In this document: positions 25,454 to 32,400 of the stretch, in pieces
Position numbering within the stretch: the stretch's first letter is position 1
How the letters are laid out: each line of letters begins with the position of its first letter
Origin: an uncultured Lachnospiraceae bacterium
GTDB taxonomy: Bacteria > Bacillota_A > Clostridia > Lachnospirales > Lachnospiraceae
DNA: 62,384 bases
Assembly (NCBI GenBank): GCA_910587495.1
Contig: CAJUMT010000002.1
Coordinates: 1 to 62,384 of the forward strand
Direction: 5' to 3'
Notes under the pieces: generated by a model
The model's database searches: none
The model's input: only the letters and a program-made list of their open reading frames with translations
Told to the model about the DNA's origin: nothing
Made by a program: the position numbers and the translations under genes

Positions 25454-25701
25454 ATGAGATCAAGAAAGATAGGAGGTATGTGGAGTATATAAACAGCGTA
25501 TCGGACGAAAAGATGGAAGGGGGCGTCAATATGGATGCGGCATTGGATTATATCGAAGAAATAGGAATGGATAAGGTAAATCGCTTGGGTATACTGCTAT
25601 CAGAGGCAGGCAGGGCAGATGAATTTTTAAAATCCCTGTCGGACAAGAAATACCAGAAAAATTTGTTTATCGAATTTGGCCTGGAAAAGAGCAATAACTG
25701 A
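25447..25701 (+). pseudogene. 5'-truncated copy C of the Rpn-type nuclease gene
   Basis: About 85 residues in the Rpn frame (ALNEIKKDRRYVEYINSVSD onward) match the C-terminus of copy B. It includes DEKMEGGVNMDAALDYIEE, no Gly-Glu-Ala-Arg repeat, and a C-terminus nearly identical to copy B (LGILLSEAGRADEFLKSLSD). The nuclease core is missing. It begins exactly at the end of the 172-aa gene. Confidence 0.8.
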
Positions 25702-25713
25702 CGGATAGACGGC

Positions 25714-25754
25714 GACAGGGAGCATTGCGGCGGCAGGGCGGCAGGCTCCCTGTC
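25714..25754 (+). terminator. Hairpin after copy C
   Basis: A perfect 10-bp inverted repeat GACAGGGAGC (25714-25723) / GCTCCCTGTC (25745-25754), followed by an AT-rich stretch. It also insulates the downstream glycan operon from the Rpn region. Confidence 0.55.
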
Positions 25755-25787
25755 TGAAATTATAAGGGAAATTCGTATCAGAAAATG

Positions 25788-25815
25788 ATTAAGTTTTTAA
25801 AAACCGTGCCGATAT
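25788..25815 (+). promoter_or_regulatory. Sigma-28-type promoter at the head of the glycan island
   Basis: ATTAA (25788-25792), a 15-base spacer, GCCGATAT (25808-25815), an exact flagellar-sigma -10. It lies 51 bases before the ATG at 25867. Between them a perfect 8-bp hairpin (TTCTTATT 25832-25839, AATAAGAA 25847-25854) abuts the AAGGAG ribosome site. The promoter ties the start of the island to flagellar timing. Confidence 0.7.
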
Positions 25816-25866
25816 AGTATAAAGTATATATTTCTTATTATATAAAAATAAGAAGGAGAAACGAAG

Positions 25867-27225
25867 ATGATAAAGGTAATTACATATGGGACATTCGACC
25901 TCTTCCACGAGGGGCATTACCGCCTGCTTAAGAGGGCAAAAGCATTGGGTGATTACCTGATCGTCGGCGTTACCACGGAAAATTATGACAAGGCGCGGGG
26001 AAAGCTCGGGGTAGTTGACCCGATCATGACCCGGATTGAGAATGTAAAGAAGACGGGCTTTGCGGATGAGATCATTATTGAAGAATCACCGGGGCAGAAG
26101 TTCAGTGATATCAAAAAATATCATGTAGATATTTTTACGGTTGGATCTGACTGGGTAGGGACATTTGATTATCTGAAAGATTACTGCAAAGTAATATATC
26201 TGGAACGGACCCGGAACATCTCAAGCACCATGCTCCGTGAGCAGAGGCAGCGTATCCAGCGGATCGGTATCATCGGGACCGGGCGGATCGCCAATCGGTT
26301 CGTGCCGGAAGCCAAGCTGGTCAGCGGCGTCAGTACGCAGGGCGTATATAATCCGCATTTTGAAAACGCAGAAAAGTTTGCCGGGAAATGGGAAATCAAC
26401 GCTTACAAGGATTTGGAACAGTTCTATGAGGCGATTGATGTGGTATATATCGCGTCTCCCCATGAGACGCATTATGATTATATTCGGTCGGCGTTGGTAC
26501 ACGGAAAGCATGTGATATGTGAAAAGCCGATGGTTCTGCAAAAAAGCCAGGCAGAAGAAGTATTTGGCGTTGCGAAAGAGAAGGGGCTGATTCTATTTGA
26601 AGGGATCAAAACAGCTTACTGTCCGGGATTTCAGAAGTTGCTGGGCATCGCGTGCAGCGGGATGATCGGAAGTATCCGGAATGTGGAGGCCTGCTTTACC
26701 AAACTGGAAAAAGAACACAGCAGGGAACTGACTGACCTTGCTTATGGCGGCAGTTTTATCGAACTGGGGAGTTATGTCATGCTTCCGATCCTGAAGTTAT
26801 TCGGGACAGATTATGAAGAGATCGCCTTTGATAGCGTCAGGGGCGAGAATGGACTGGATCTGTTTACGAAAGTATCACTGAAATACCGGACCGGGCTTGC
26901 CACTGCGACCTGCGGGCTTGGGGTGAAATCAGAGGGGAGACTTCTGATCGCCGGAACCAAAGGGTATATCGTGGCGGAAGCGCCCTGGTGGAAAACATCT
27001 TATTTTGAAGTACACTATGAAGACGCAGGACGTGTGGATAAGTATTCGGAAACCTTTTTGGGCGAGGGGTTAAGGTATGAGATCAGTGATTTTCTTTCGC
27101 TGCTTACCCATGACAGGAAGAATGATTTTAAGCTGACCAGGGGGGAATCAGCCGCTATGGCGGGGATCATGGAACAGTTTGTGGAGAAGACCGTACAGGA
27201 AAGTGGTGGTGGAAAAAGTGTTTGA
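25867..27225 (+). CDS. Cytidylyltransferase (TagD-like) fused to a Gfo/Idh/MocA oxidoreductase
   Basis: A 452-aa two-domain enzyme. Residues 1 to about 128 form a glycerol-3-phosphate cytidylyltransferase-type nucleotidyltransferase: YGTFDLFHEGHYRLLKRAKA with the HxGH motif, a VGVTTENYD strand, and the closing RNISSTMLRE (the RTxGISTT-type motif). Residues about 131-445 form a Gfo/Idh/MocA NAD(P) oxidoreductase: IGIIGTGRIANRF, VYIASPHETHYDYI, GKHVICEKPMV, and LFEGIKTAYCPGF. Such fusions suggest that an oxidised or reduced polyol or sugar phosphate is made and activated with CTP by one protein. It is the first gene of the island, after a sigma-28-like promoter. Confidence 0.88.
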   Translation: MIKVITYGTFDLFHEGHYRLLKRAKALGDYLIVGVTTENYDKARGKLGVVDPIMTRIENVKKTGFADEIIIEESPGQKFSDIKKYHVDIFTVGSDWVGTFDYLKDYCKVIYLERTRNISSTMLREQRQRIQRIGIIGTGRIANRFVPEAKLVSGVSTQGVYNPHFENAEKFAGKWEINAYKDLEQFYEAIDVVYIASPHETHYDYIRSALVHGKHVICEKPMVLQKSQAEEVFGVAKEKGLILFEGIKTAYCPGFQKLLGIACSGMIGSIRNVEACFTKLEKEHSRELTDLAYGGSFIELGSYVMLPILKLFGTDYEEIAFDSVRGENGLDLFTKVSLKYRTGLATATCGLGVKSEGRLLIAGTKGYIVAEAPWWKTSYFEVHYEDAGRVDKYSETFLGEGLRYEISDFLSLLTHDRKNDFKLTRGESAAMAGIMEQFVEKTVQESGGGKSV

Positions 27226-27310
27226 CAAAAGTTGGAAGAAAATCCGCGATACTGTTTCTTTTATCATGATATTTTTGTTTATATTGGGCATGACGGTAAA
27301 CAATTTGTGA
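27218..27310 (+). pseudogene. N-terminal remnant of a membrane/secreted protein gene, truncated by recombination
   Basis: Overlapping the previous stop, a GTG start with GGTGGTGG upstream opens a 30-codon frame (VFDKSWKKIRDTVSFIMIFL ... NNL, then TGA). It is clearly a basic start plus membrane helix, the kind of N-terminus seen on membrane or secreted proteins. The frame ends abruptly where the sequence changes into an unrelated surface-protein fragment near 27300-27310. I read it as the beginning of a gene that formerly continued here. Confidence 0.6.
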
Positions 27311-27984
27311 ATGTGGTTGCTCCTGCTACATTTGCGGTGGCGCTTAACCCATATGAATTGCCTATTAAAACAGGAGATGAGATTATTTCTACAGCGCAGG
27401 TGGTATCCAGGAAATATGGAATGGTCAATAAAAGTTCTACAGATAAATTAGGTACTAGCGATGCTAATAATGTTAAGGACAGTTTTGAATTAACCGGTGT
27501 AGCTGCTGCCGGAAAAGGAATAACCGGGTTTACATTTGGCGGTACGATGAACGAAGATGCGGAATGGTATAACTTGACTAAAGGAATCAAAATAACAGCT
27601 GTCTATACCAGCGAGAATGCGCCTGTTGGTGCGGCTGCTATGGCTGGTACGGGTGCTGTATATGATAATCCGGCTCCCAAATTTACCACAGGCACTGTTG
27701 CAGGTATGATTAATTATACTAAAGGAAAATCTGGCGATGATGCTGAATTAGATTCTATAACCAGTATTATATTGGTAGGAGCTGATGGTAGTAAATATGA
27801 TGGGTACAATGCTTTGTCTGGCGCATGGCAAGCAGCAACGGATGACAACAATGGTACTATAACTTTTGACAATGCATTTATAAGTGGCTTTGCCGCTCTT
27901 TCTTCCAGCCAAACGGCGACTGTAACATATGAAACAAAAGGTGGAGTTACAAAAACAACAGAAGTAGAACTCAAACTTAAGTAG
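27301..27984 (+). pseudogene. 5'-truncated surface-protein fragment
   Basis: The open frame runs from 27232, but its first 20 or so codons overlap the membrane-helix remnant in another frame and have no ribosome site, so the real similarity begins near 27301. The peptide (VNVVAPATFAVALNPYELPI, VVSRKYGMVNKSSTDK, then Gly/Ala/Thr-rich beta-strand stretches with ITFDNAFISGFAALSS and TVTYETKGGVTKTTEVELKL) resembles the C-terminal strand-rich part of large extracellular Firmicute surface proteins. It has no signal peptide or anchor. It is followed by a hairpin terminator, consistent with the true 3' end of a donor gene. Confidence 0.6.
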
Positions 27985-28001
27985 TTGGAATTATTTTAAA
28001 T

Positions 28002-28049
28002 GGGAAAGAGAATGGCATTCTTTTTGGGGATTCATTTTCTTTCCCCTTA
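28002..28049 (+). terminator. Intrinsic terminator after the surface-protein fragment
   Basis: A 13-bp inverted repeat with one mismatch (GGGAAAGAGAATG 28002-28014, CATTTTCTTTCCC 28033-28045), followed by CTTAT. It should stop transcription arriving from 25.8 kb, unless read through, so the aldolase gene may need its own promoter. Confidence 0.6.
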
Positions 28050-28078
28050 TAAAATATGAGAAAATAATTATATGTTAT

Positions 28079-28942
28079 GTGAAGAGAACAGGCTATACGA
28101 TTGAAGGGATAAAAGGATTGTCGAAAATGTATGGCATTTACAAAAAAAAAGCGTTATTTGCATTTAATATTTGGAGCATAAGTTCTGCGGCGGCAATTAT
28201 AGATGCCGCCAGTCAAATGAATCAGGATGTAATCTTACAGACATCAGCATCCATTTTCCAGAAGTTGAATCAGAAAGAATTGAAAGAGTTTATTGTATCA
28301 TATGCTGGAAGGTGCGGAGTAAGAGCATGGCTGCACTTAGATCATTGCAGAGATATAGAAATAATAAAAGAGGCAATGGATTATGAGTGGGATTCGGTTA
28401 TGTTTGATGGGTCTGCATTAGCCATTGAGCAAAATATAGCATTGACAAATCAGGTAACGAAAATGGCACATAACAGAAATGTGCTTGTAGAGGCAGAAAT
28501 CGGCCATATAAATGGAACAGAAGAAAATATTACAGTTATAAATGGAAATATAGCCAGCAGGGAAGAAATCCGTTTATTTATCCAGAATACAAATGTGGAC
28601 ATGCTGGCGGTCGCTTTTGGAAATGCGCATGGAGTATATCATGGGAGTCCCCAATTAGATTATGGGCTTGTGGAGTATACAACAGAAATTTCTAATGTAC
28701 CTTTTGTCGTTCATGGGGGGAGCGGCCTGTCCGATGATGTGTTGAGAAGATTATTGTCTATAAAAGGTGTTAAGAAGATAAATATATCCACAGACGTTAA
28801 GATGGCATATAGAGAGGGGATTTTGAATGCTGAAAAGGCTGGATTGTTGTCTGAACAAGGCTTTCAGGCAATAAAAATTGAAAAAGAAATGCATGACGCT
28901 ATTGTAAAAATGGCAGTGAGTAAGCTCTATTTGCTGAATTAG
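28079..28942 (+). CDS. Class II (zinc) ketose-bisphosphate aldolase family protein
   Basis: Cytosolic TIM-barrel aldolase of the FBP/tagatose-bisphosphate class, which typically joins DHAP and an aldehyde. The 287-aa sequence has the zinc-site motif AWLHLDHCRD near residue 83-92, VEAEIGHINGTEEN near 139, AVAFGNAHGVYHGSPQLD, PFVVHGGSGLSDD and KINISTDVKMAYRE (phosphate binding). The start is uncertain: GTG at 28079 lacks a good ribosome site, and a TTG (28118) or ATG (28127) could be used. It heads a tight cluster with a sugar kinase, an alcohol dehydrogenase and a cytidylyltransferase, so its substrate is probably a polyol or ketose precursor for glycan synthesis. Confidence 0.88.
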   Translation: MKRTGYTIEGIKGLSKMYGIYKKKALFAFNIWSISSAAAIIDAASQMNQDVILQTSASIFQKLNQKELKEFIVSYAGRCGVRAWLHLDHCRDIEIIKEAMDYEWDSVMFDGSALAIEQNIALTNQVTKMAHNRNVLVEAEIGHINGTEENITVINGNIASREEIRLFIQNTNVDMLAVAFGNAHGVYHGSPQLDYGLVEYTTEISNVPFVVHGGSGLSDDVLRRLLSIKGVKKINISTDVKMAYREGILNAEKAGLLSEQGFQAIKIEKEMHDAIVKMAVSKLYLLN

Positions 28943-28958
28943 ACGGGAGAACGAAAAC

Positions 28959-30491
28959 GTGGGCAACATCATGGTTATAAATATGGGGATGAAAAGTATA
29001 CGATGTATCATTTTTAGCCCACAAGGGTTGAAACTTGGAAGTGCTGCACGAGAAATCAGTACAGCCATTAATGATACACAGGTGGAACAGAATCCCCAGG
29101 AATGGATGGAAAAAGCAAAACAAGTTATGAAACAGGCATTATGGGATGCGGGTAAATGTTCTATTGAATATATAACCGTTACAGCATCTGCGTCTTGTCT
29201 GGTTTGTGTAGATAAAGATGGAATGCCTTTGGGTCGTTCTCTGATGGTTTCCGATAAAAGGGCAGAAAAAGAGGCAGAGCAGATTAAGGGGATGCCCGAA
29301 TTTAAGAAGATACGGGAAAATACGGGAATAGAGATGTCAGCAAGCCTGATGCTGCCCAAAATCCTTTGGATCAAAGAACATCAGGAGGATATATATGCCA
29401 AAACAGCTTATTTTTTGACGCCAAATGATTTTCTGATTTCTTATTTTTCTGGGGAGTATGTGACAGACTATTTTAATGCTGTGAAGTATTTTTATGATCT
29501 GAAAATCAGGTCTTACCCGGGGGAATTGCTGCAAAAGTTGGGTATTTCTGTATGCAAGTTGCCTAAAGTTGTTGATATTGGTAAGAAAATTGGGACAATT
29601 GATCCAGTTCTGGCTGCTGAAATTGGAATTTCAGATTCGGCAAAGATAGTAGTAAGTTCTTATGATGCGATTTGCTCTTTTATTGGAAGCGGTGTATCAG
29701 AAGAAGGAGAGGCCAGTGATGTATCAGGGACAGTGACAGTATTTCGGGTATTTACGAAGAAAAAAGATTTGAGAGAAAACCCTGATATTTATCAGGTTCC
29801 ATTATATCGGGAAAATGCCCGGATTGTCGGTGGGTCCAATAATTTAGGCGGCGGCCTCATTGAGTGGGTAAAACAATGCTATTACCAAAAAGAAGAATAT
29901 CCTTATGAAGTTATGGAAAAAGACGCCGGGGAATCTACAATTGGCGCGAGAGGATTGATTTTTCTTCCATATTTATTAGGAGAAAGAGTGCCGCTTTGGA
30001 ATGATAATGCCAGAGGTGTTTTTTTTGGGCTGGAACGAATGCATACTAGAAAAGATATGACCAGAGCGGTATTTGAAAGTACAGGTTTTATAGATCTGGA
30101 CATGGCAGCAGCAATTGAAAAGACAGGAGTGGACATACAGAAGATTCGTCTGTCTGGGGGATTAGCAAGGTTAAACCTGATTTCACAAATAAAAGCAGAC
30201 ATTATGGGGAGAGATGTAGAAGTATTGGCAGAATTTGAGACAACAGCATTAGGGGCAGCGATGATCGTGCTGCTTGGAAGCGGGGACTATTCTGATTTAA
30301 AAGCAATATCCAAAGATTTTGCAAGGGTTAGAATGATTATTAAGCCAGATATGGAAAAACATAAATATTACCAATATATGTATGAATTATATAAAGAAAC
30401 CTATACTGCGTTAAAACCTCTTTATATTCAAAGAAAAGTAATTTTAGAACAAATCCGCAGTGATAGGGAGATTCAGATAGAAAATTTGTAG
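28959..30491 (+). CDS. FGGY-family carbohydrate kinase
   Basis: A 510-aa ATP-dependent sugar or polyol kinase of the xylulokinase/glycerokinase superfamily. Visible are the N-terminal phosphate-binding strand (MVINMGMKSIRCIIFSPQG), the VTASASCLVCVDKDG strand, the substrate-domain turn (MVSDKRAEKEAEQI), the hinge with GARGLIFLPYLLGERVPLW, and the C-terminal signature IRLSGGLARLNLISQIKADI plus ALGAAMI. A GTG start is supported by GGGAG nine bases upstream; an ATG at 28971 is an alternative. It is 16 bases after the aldolase. The substrate cannot be told from the sequence. An aldolase-derived ketose or polyol is the likely one, given the neighbours. Confidence 0.88.
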   Translation: MGNIMVINMGMKSIRCIIFSPQGLKLGSAAREISTAINDTQVEQNPQEWMEKAKQVMKQALWDAGKCSIEYITVTASASCLVCVDKDGMPLGRSLMVSDKRAEKEAEQIKGMPEFKKIRENTGIEMSASLMLPKILWIKEHQEDIYAKTAYFLTPNDFLISYFSGEYVTDYFNAVKYFYDLKIRSYPGELLQKLGISVCKLPKVVDIGKKIGTIDPVLAAEIGISDSAKIVVSSYDAICSFIGSGVSEEGEASDVSGTVTVFRVFTKKKDLRENPDIYQVPLYRENARIVGGSNNLGGGLIEWVKQCYYQKEEYPYEVMEKDAGESTIGARGLIFLPYLLGERVPLWNDNARGVFFGLERMHTRKDMTRAVFESTGFIDLDMAAAIEKTGVDIQKIRLSGGLARLNLISQIKADIMGRDVEVLAEFETTALGAAMIVLLGSGDYSDLKAISKDFARVRMIIKPDMEKHKYYQYMYELYKETYTALKPLYIQRKVILEQIRSDREIQIENL

Positions 30492-30502
30492 GTGGAATGT
30501 TC

Positions 30503-31645
30503 ATGAAACAATTTACGTTTGAGTTATCAACAAAAATATATTTTGGAATTCATATTTTGGAGAAAGCTTTATCGGAAGAAAAAAGATTTCTGAAAGATAA
30601 TATTTTGATTGTTACTACTGGGAGATCTCTTATAAAAAACGGATATTTGGATGAACTGATCCATACTTTGAAAGAAATAAATCCGAGGCAGAAAATCTGT
30701 GTGTATGACAATATTAGCCCTAATCCAAGACTGGAAGAAGCAAAGGAGGCAGCAGAGCTTGGAAAAAAGAATCAAGTAAAAACAGTGATTGGATTCGGAG
30801 GGGGAAGCGCCATGGACGCGGCAAAGGCAGCGGCTATAGGGATAGGTGCAGACGATGATCTGGAAGGTTATCTTATGGATGGAAAAGAACCCTCCGGTCA
30901 GACATTGCCGATTATTGCAATTCCTACGACAGCTGGAACCGGAAGTGAACTGAGCAGAGGCGCGATCCTGACCAGTGAGAAGCATCATATAAAGACTGGA
31001 ATCCGTGGGAAGAACATTGTTCCCTGCGTGGCCATTGTGGACAGCTATTTTACATGGACGGTCCCCAGGAAAATTACTATGGAAACTGGGTTTGATGTGT
31101 TGGCTCATGCAATTGAGAGCTATGTTGCACAAAAAGCAAATCCTTTTTCTGAAATGTTATCAGAAAAGGCAATCCGTCTTGCAGCGGAAAATATTCAACT
31201 ATTATATGAAAATATAGACGATAAGCAGGCGCGGGAAGGCATGAGTTTTGCAAGTATGTTGATGGGAATGAATTTGGCAGATATAGGAACATGTTTGCCC
31301 CACCGAATGCAGTATGCAGTCGGAGCCAAGACAGATACAAGCCATGGCGCAGGACTGGCGGCTTTGTATCCGTCGTGGATTAAGTACGAATATGAAATGA
31401 ATCAGGAAAAAATTATGAATGTACTCAGATGGATGGAATATCAGAATGTTACATCTGCAGATGAAGCAAAAGAGGTTTTCCTTGAGTTTTTAAGAAAGAT
31501 TGAAATCAATTATACATTATCTGATCTGGGTATTGGTATAGAGAATATAGGGATATTAGCAAAGAGTGTAACGGGAAACCTGGCAAATGATAAGTTGTCA
31601 GAGGTTCCAGGTATTATTCATACACTGTTTTGCGAGGCTTTATAG
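30503..31645 (+). CDS. Iron-containing (group III) alcohol dehydrogenase
   Basis: NAD(P)-dependent, metal-dependent dehydrogenase of 380 aa. I use the ATG at 30503, with AGGTGG seven bases upstream; an ATG two codons earlier is too close. Motifs are TVIGFGGGSAMDAAKAAAIG (nucleotide site), IPTTAGTGSELSRGAIL, and the metal histidines in FDVLAHAIESYV and LPHRMQYAVGAKTDTSHGAG. It probably reduces an aldehyde or keto group of the pathway intermediate to an alcohol. It lies between the kinase and the cytidylyltransferase-like gene, overlapping the latter's longest frame. Confidence 0.92.
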   Translation: MKQFTFELSTKIYFGIHILEKALSEEKRFLKDNILIVTTGRSLIKNGYLDELIHTLKEINPRQKICVYDNISPNPRLEEAKEAAELGKKNQVKTVIGFGGGSAMDAAKAAAIGIGADDDLEGYLMDGKEPSGQTLPIIAIPTTAGTGSELSRGAILTSEKHHIKTGIRGKNIVPCVAIVDSYFTWTVPRKITMETGFDVLAHAIESYVAQKANPFSEMLSEKAIRLAAENIQLLYENIDDKQAREGMSFASMLMGMNLADIGTCLPHRMQYAVGAKTDTSHGAGLAALYPSWIKYEYEMNQEKIMNVLRWMEYQNVTSADEAKEVFLEFLRKIEINYTLSDLGIGIENIGILAKSVTGNLANDKLSEVPGIIHTLFCEAL

Positions 31646-31656
31646 GAGATGGAATC

Positions 31657-32400
31657 ATGCAGGCAATTATTATGGCAGCCGGAAAGGGAAGCCGTCTTGG
31701 GAATCTTACAGAAGATAAACCCAAAGCTTTTCTGGAGATACAGGGAATCAAACTAATTGAATATAATCTGGCAATGCTTCATGCATATGGAATAGAGGAT
31801 ATTATAATTGTAACTGGTTATCTGAATGAACACTATGAACAACTGTGTTCCAAATTCAAAGGGATAAGATGTATTTATAATCCGTTTTATGAAATGATGA
31901 ATGTTTTGGGATCGTTCTATATGGGACAAGCATATTTGAAGGAAGAAGATACCATATATATGCATGCAGATACTTTGTGCGATCCGGAAATATTTGAGGA
32001 TATGCTGGATAAGAAAGCGGATATTGTATTGCCGGTGGATTACAAGGTCTGCGATGAAGAGGCTATGAAGATTCGGTGTGAAGGCGGTAAAGTAGCTGCA
32101 ATCAGTAAAGAGATTCCTTGTGAACTTGCCCAAGGCGAGTTTATTGGTATCGCCAAAATTGGACATAGTGCCCTTGGGGATATTAAAAATGCATCTAAAA
32201 CATTGATGAAAAAAAAGCAGTTTGCTTCCTATTTTGAAGGGGCGCTCCAGTACCTGATTGACCAAAAAGAAACTGAAATAGTGACAGTGCCGACAAACGG
32301 AAGATTTTGGGGAGAAGTGGATTTCCTGGAAGATTATAAAAAGGTGGAACATGAAATTTCTCCGAAATTGGTTCAGATTGCGAGGGAATTTCTTTCATGA
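31657..32400 (+). CDS. Sugar/polyol-phosphate nucleotidyltransferase (LicC-like)
   Basis: A 247-aa GT-A-fold nucleotidyltransferase. The N-terminal signature MAAGKGSRLGNLTEDKPKAF contains the conserved Gly-rich loop and Lys; YNPFYEMMNVLGSFYMGQAY and MHADTLCDP (metal-binding Asp) follow, with FWGEVDFLEDYKK near the end. NxxN in the middle region and the whole layout resemble CTP:phosphocholine cytidylyltransferase LicC and related CTP enzymes. The ATG at 31657 has AGGAG upstream. The following gene (TagF-like) overlaps it by 4 bases, so the product, probably a CDP-activated polyol, would be used directly by it. Confidence 0.85.
   Translation: MQAIIMAAGKGSRLGNLTEDKPKAFLEIQGIKLIEYNLAMLHAYGIEDIIIVTGYLNEHYEQLCSKFKGIRCIYNPFYEMMNVLGSFYMGQAYLKEEDTIYMHADTLCDPEIFEDMLDKKADIVLPVDYKVCDEEAMKIRCEGGKVAAISKEIPCELAQGEFIGIAKIGHSALGDIKNASKTLMKKKQFASYFEGALQYLIDQKETEIVTVPTNGRFWGEVDFLEDYKKVEHEISPKLVQIAREFLS

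Noticed and set aside
28142..28150. Run of nine A in the aldolase gene as a phase-variation tract
   Set aside because: Poly-A runs of this length are common throughout this AT-rich block; a single one is not evidence of programmed switching.
28751..29374. 207-aa minus-strand open frame across aldolase and kinase
   Set aside because: Covers two well-supported plus-strand genes and shows no family motif.
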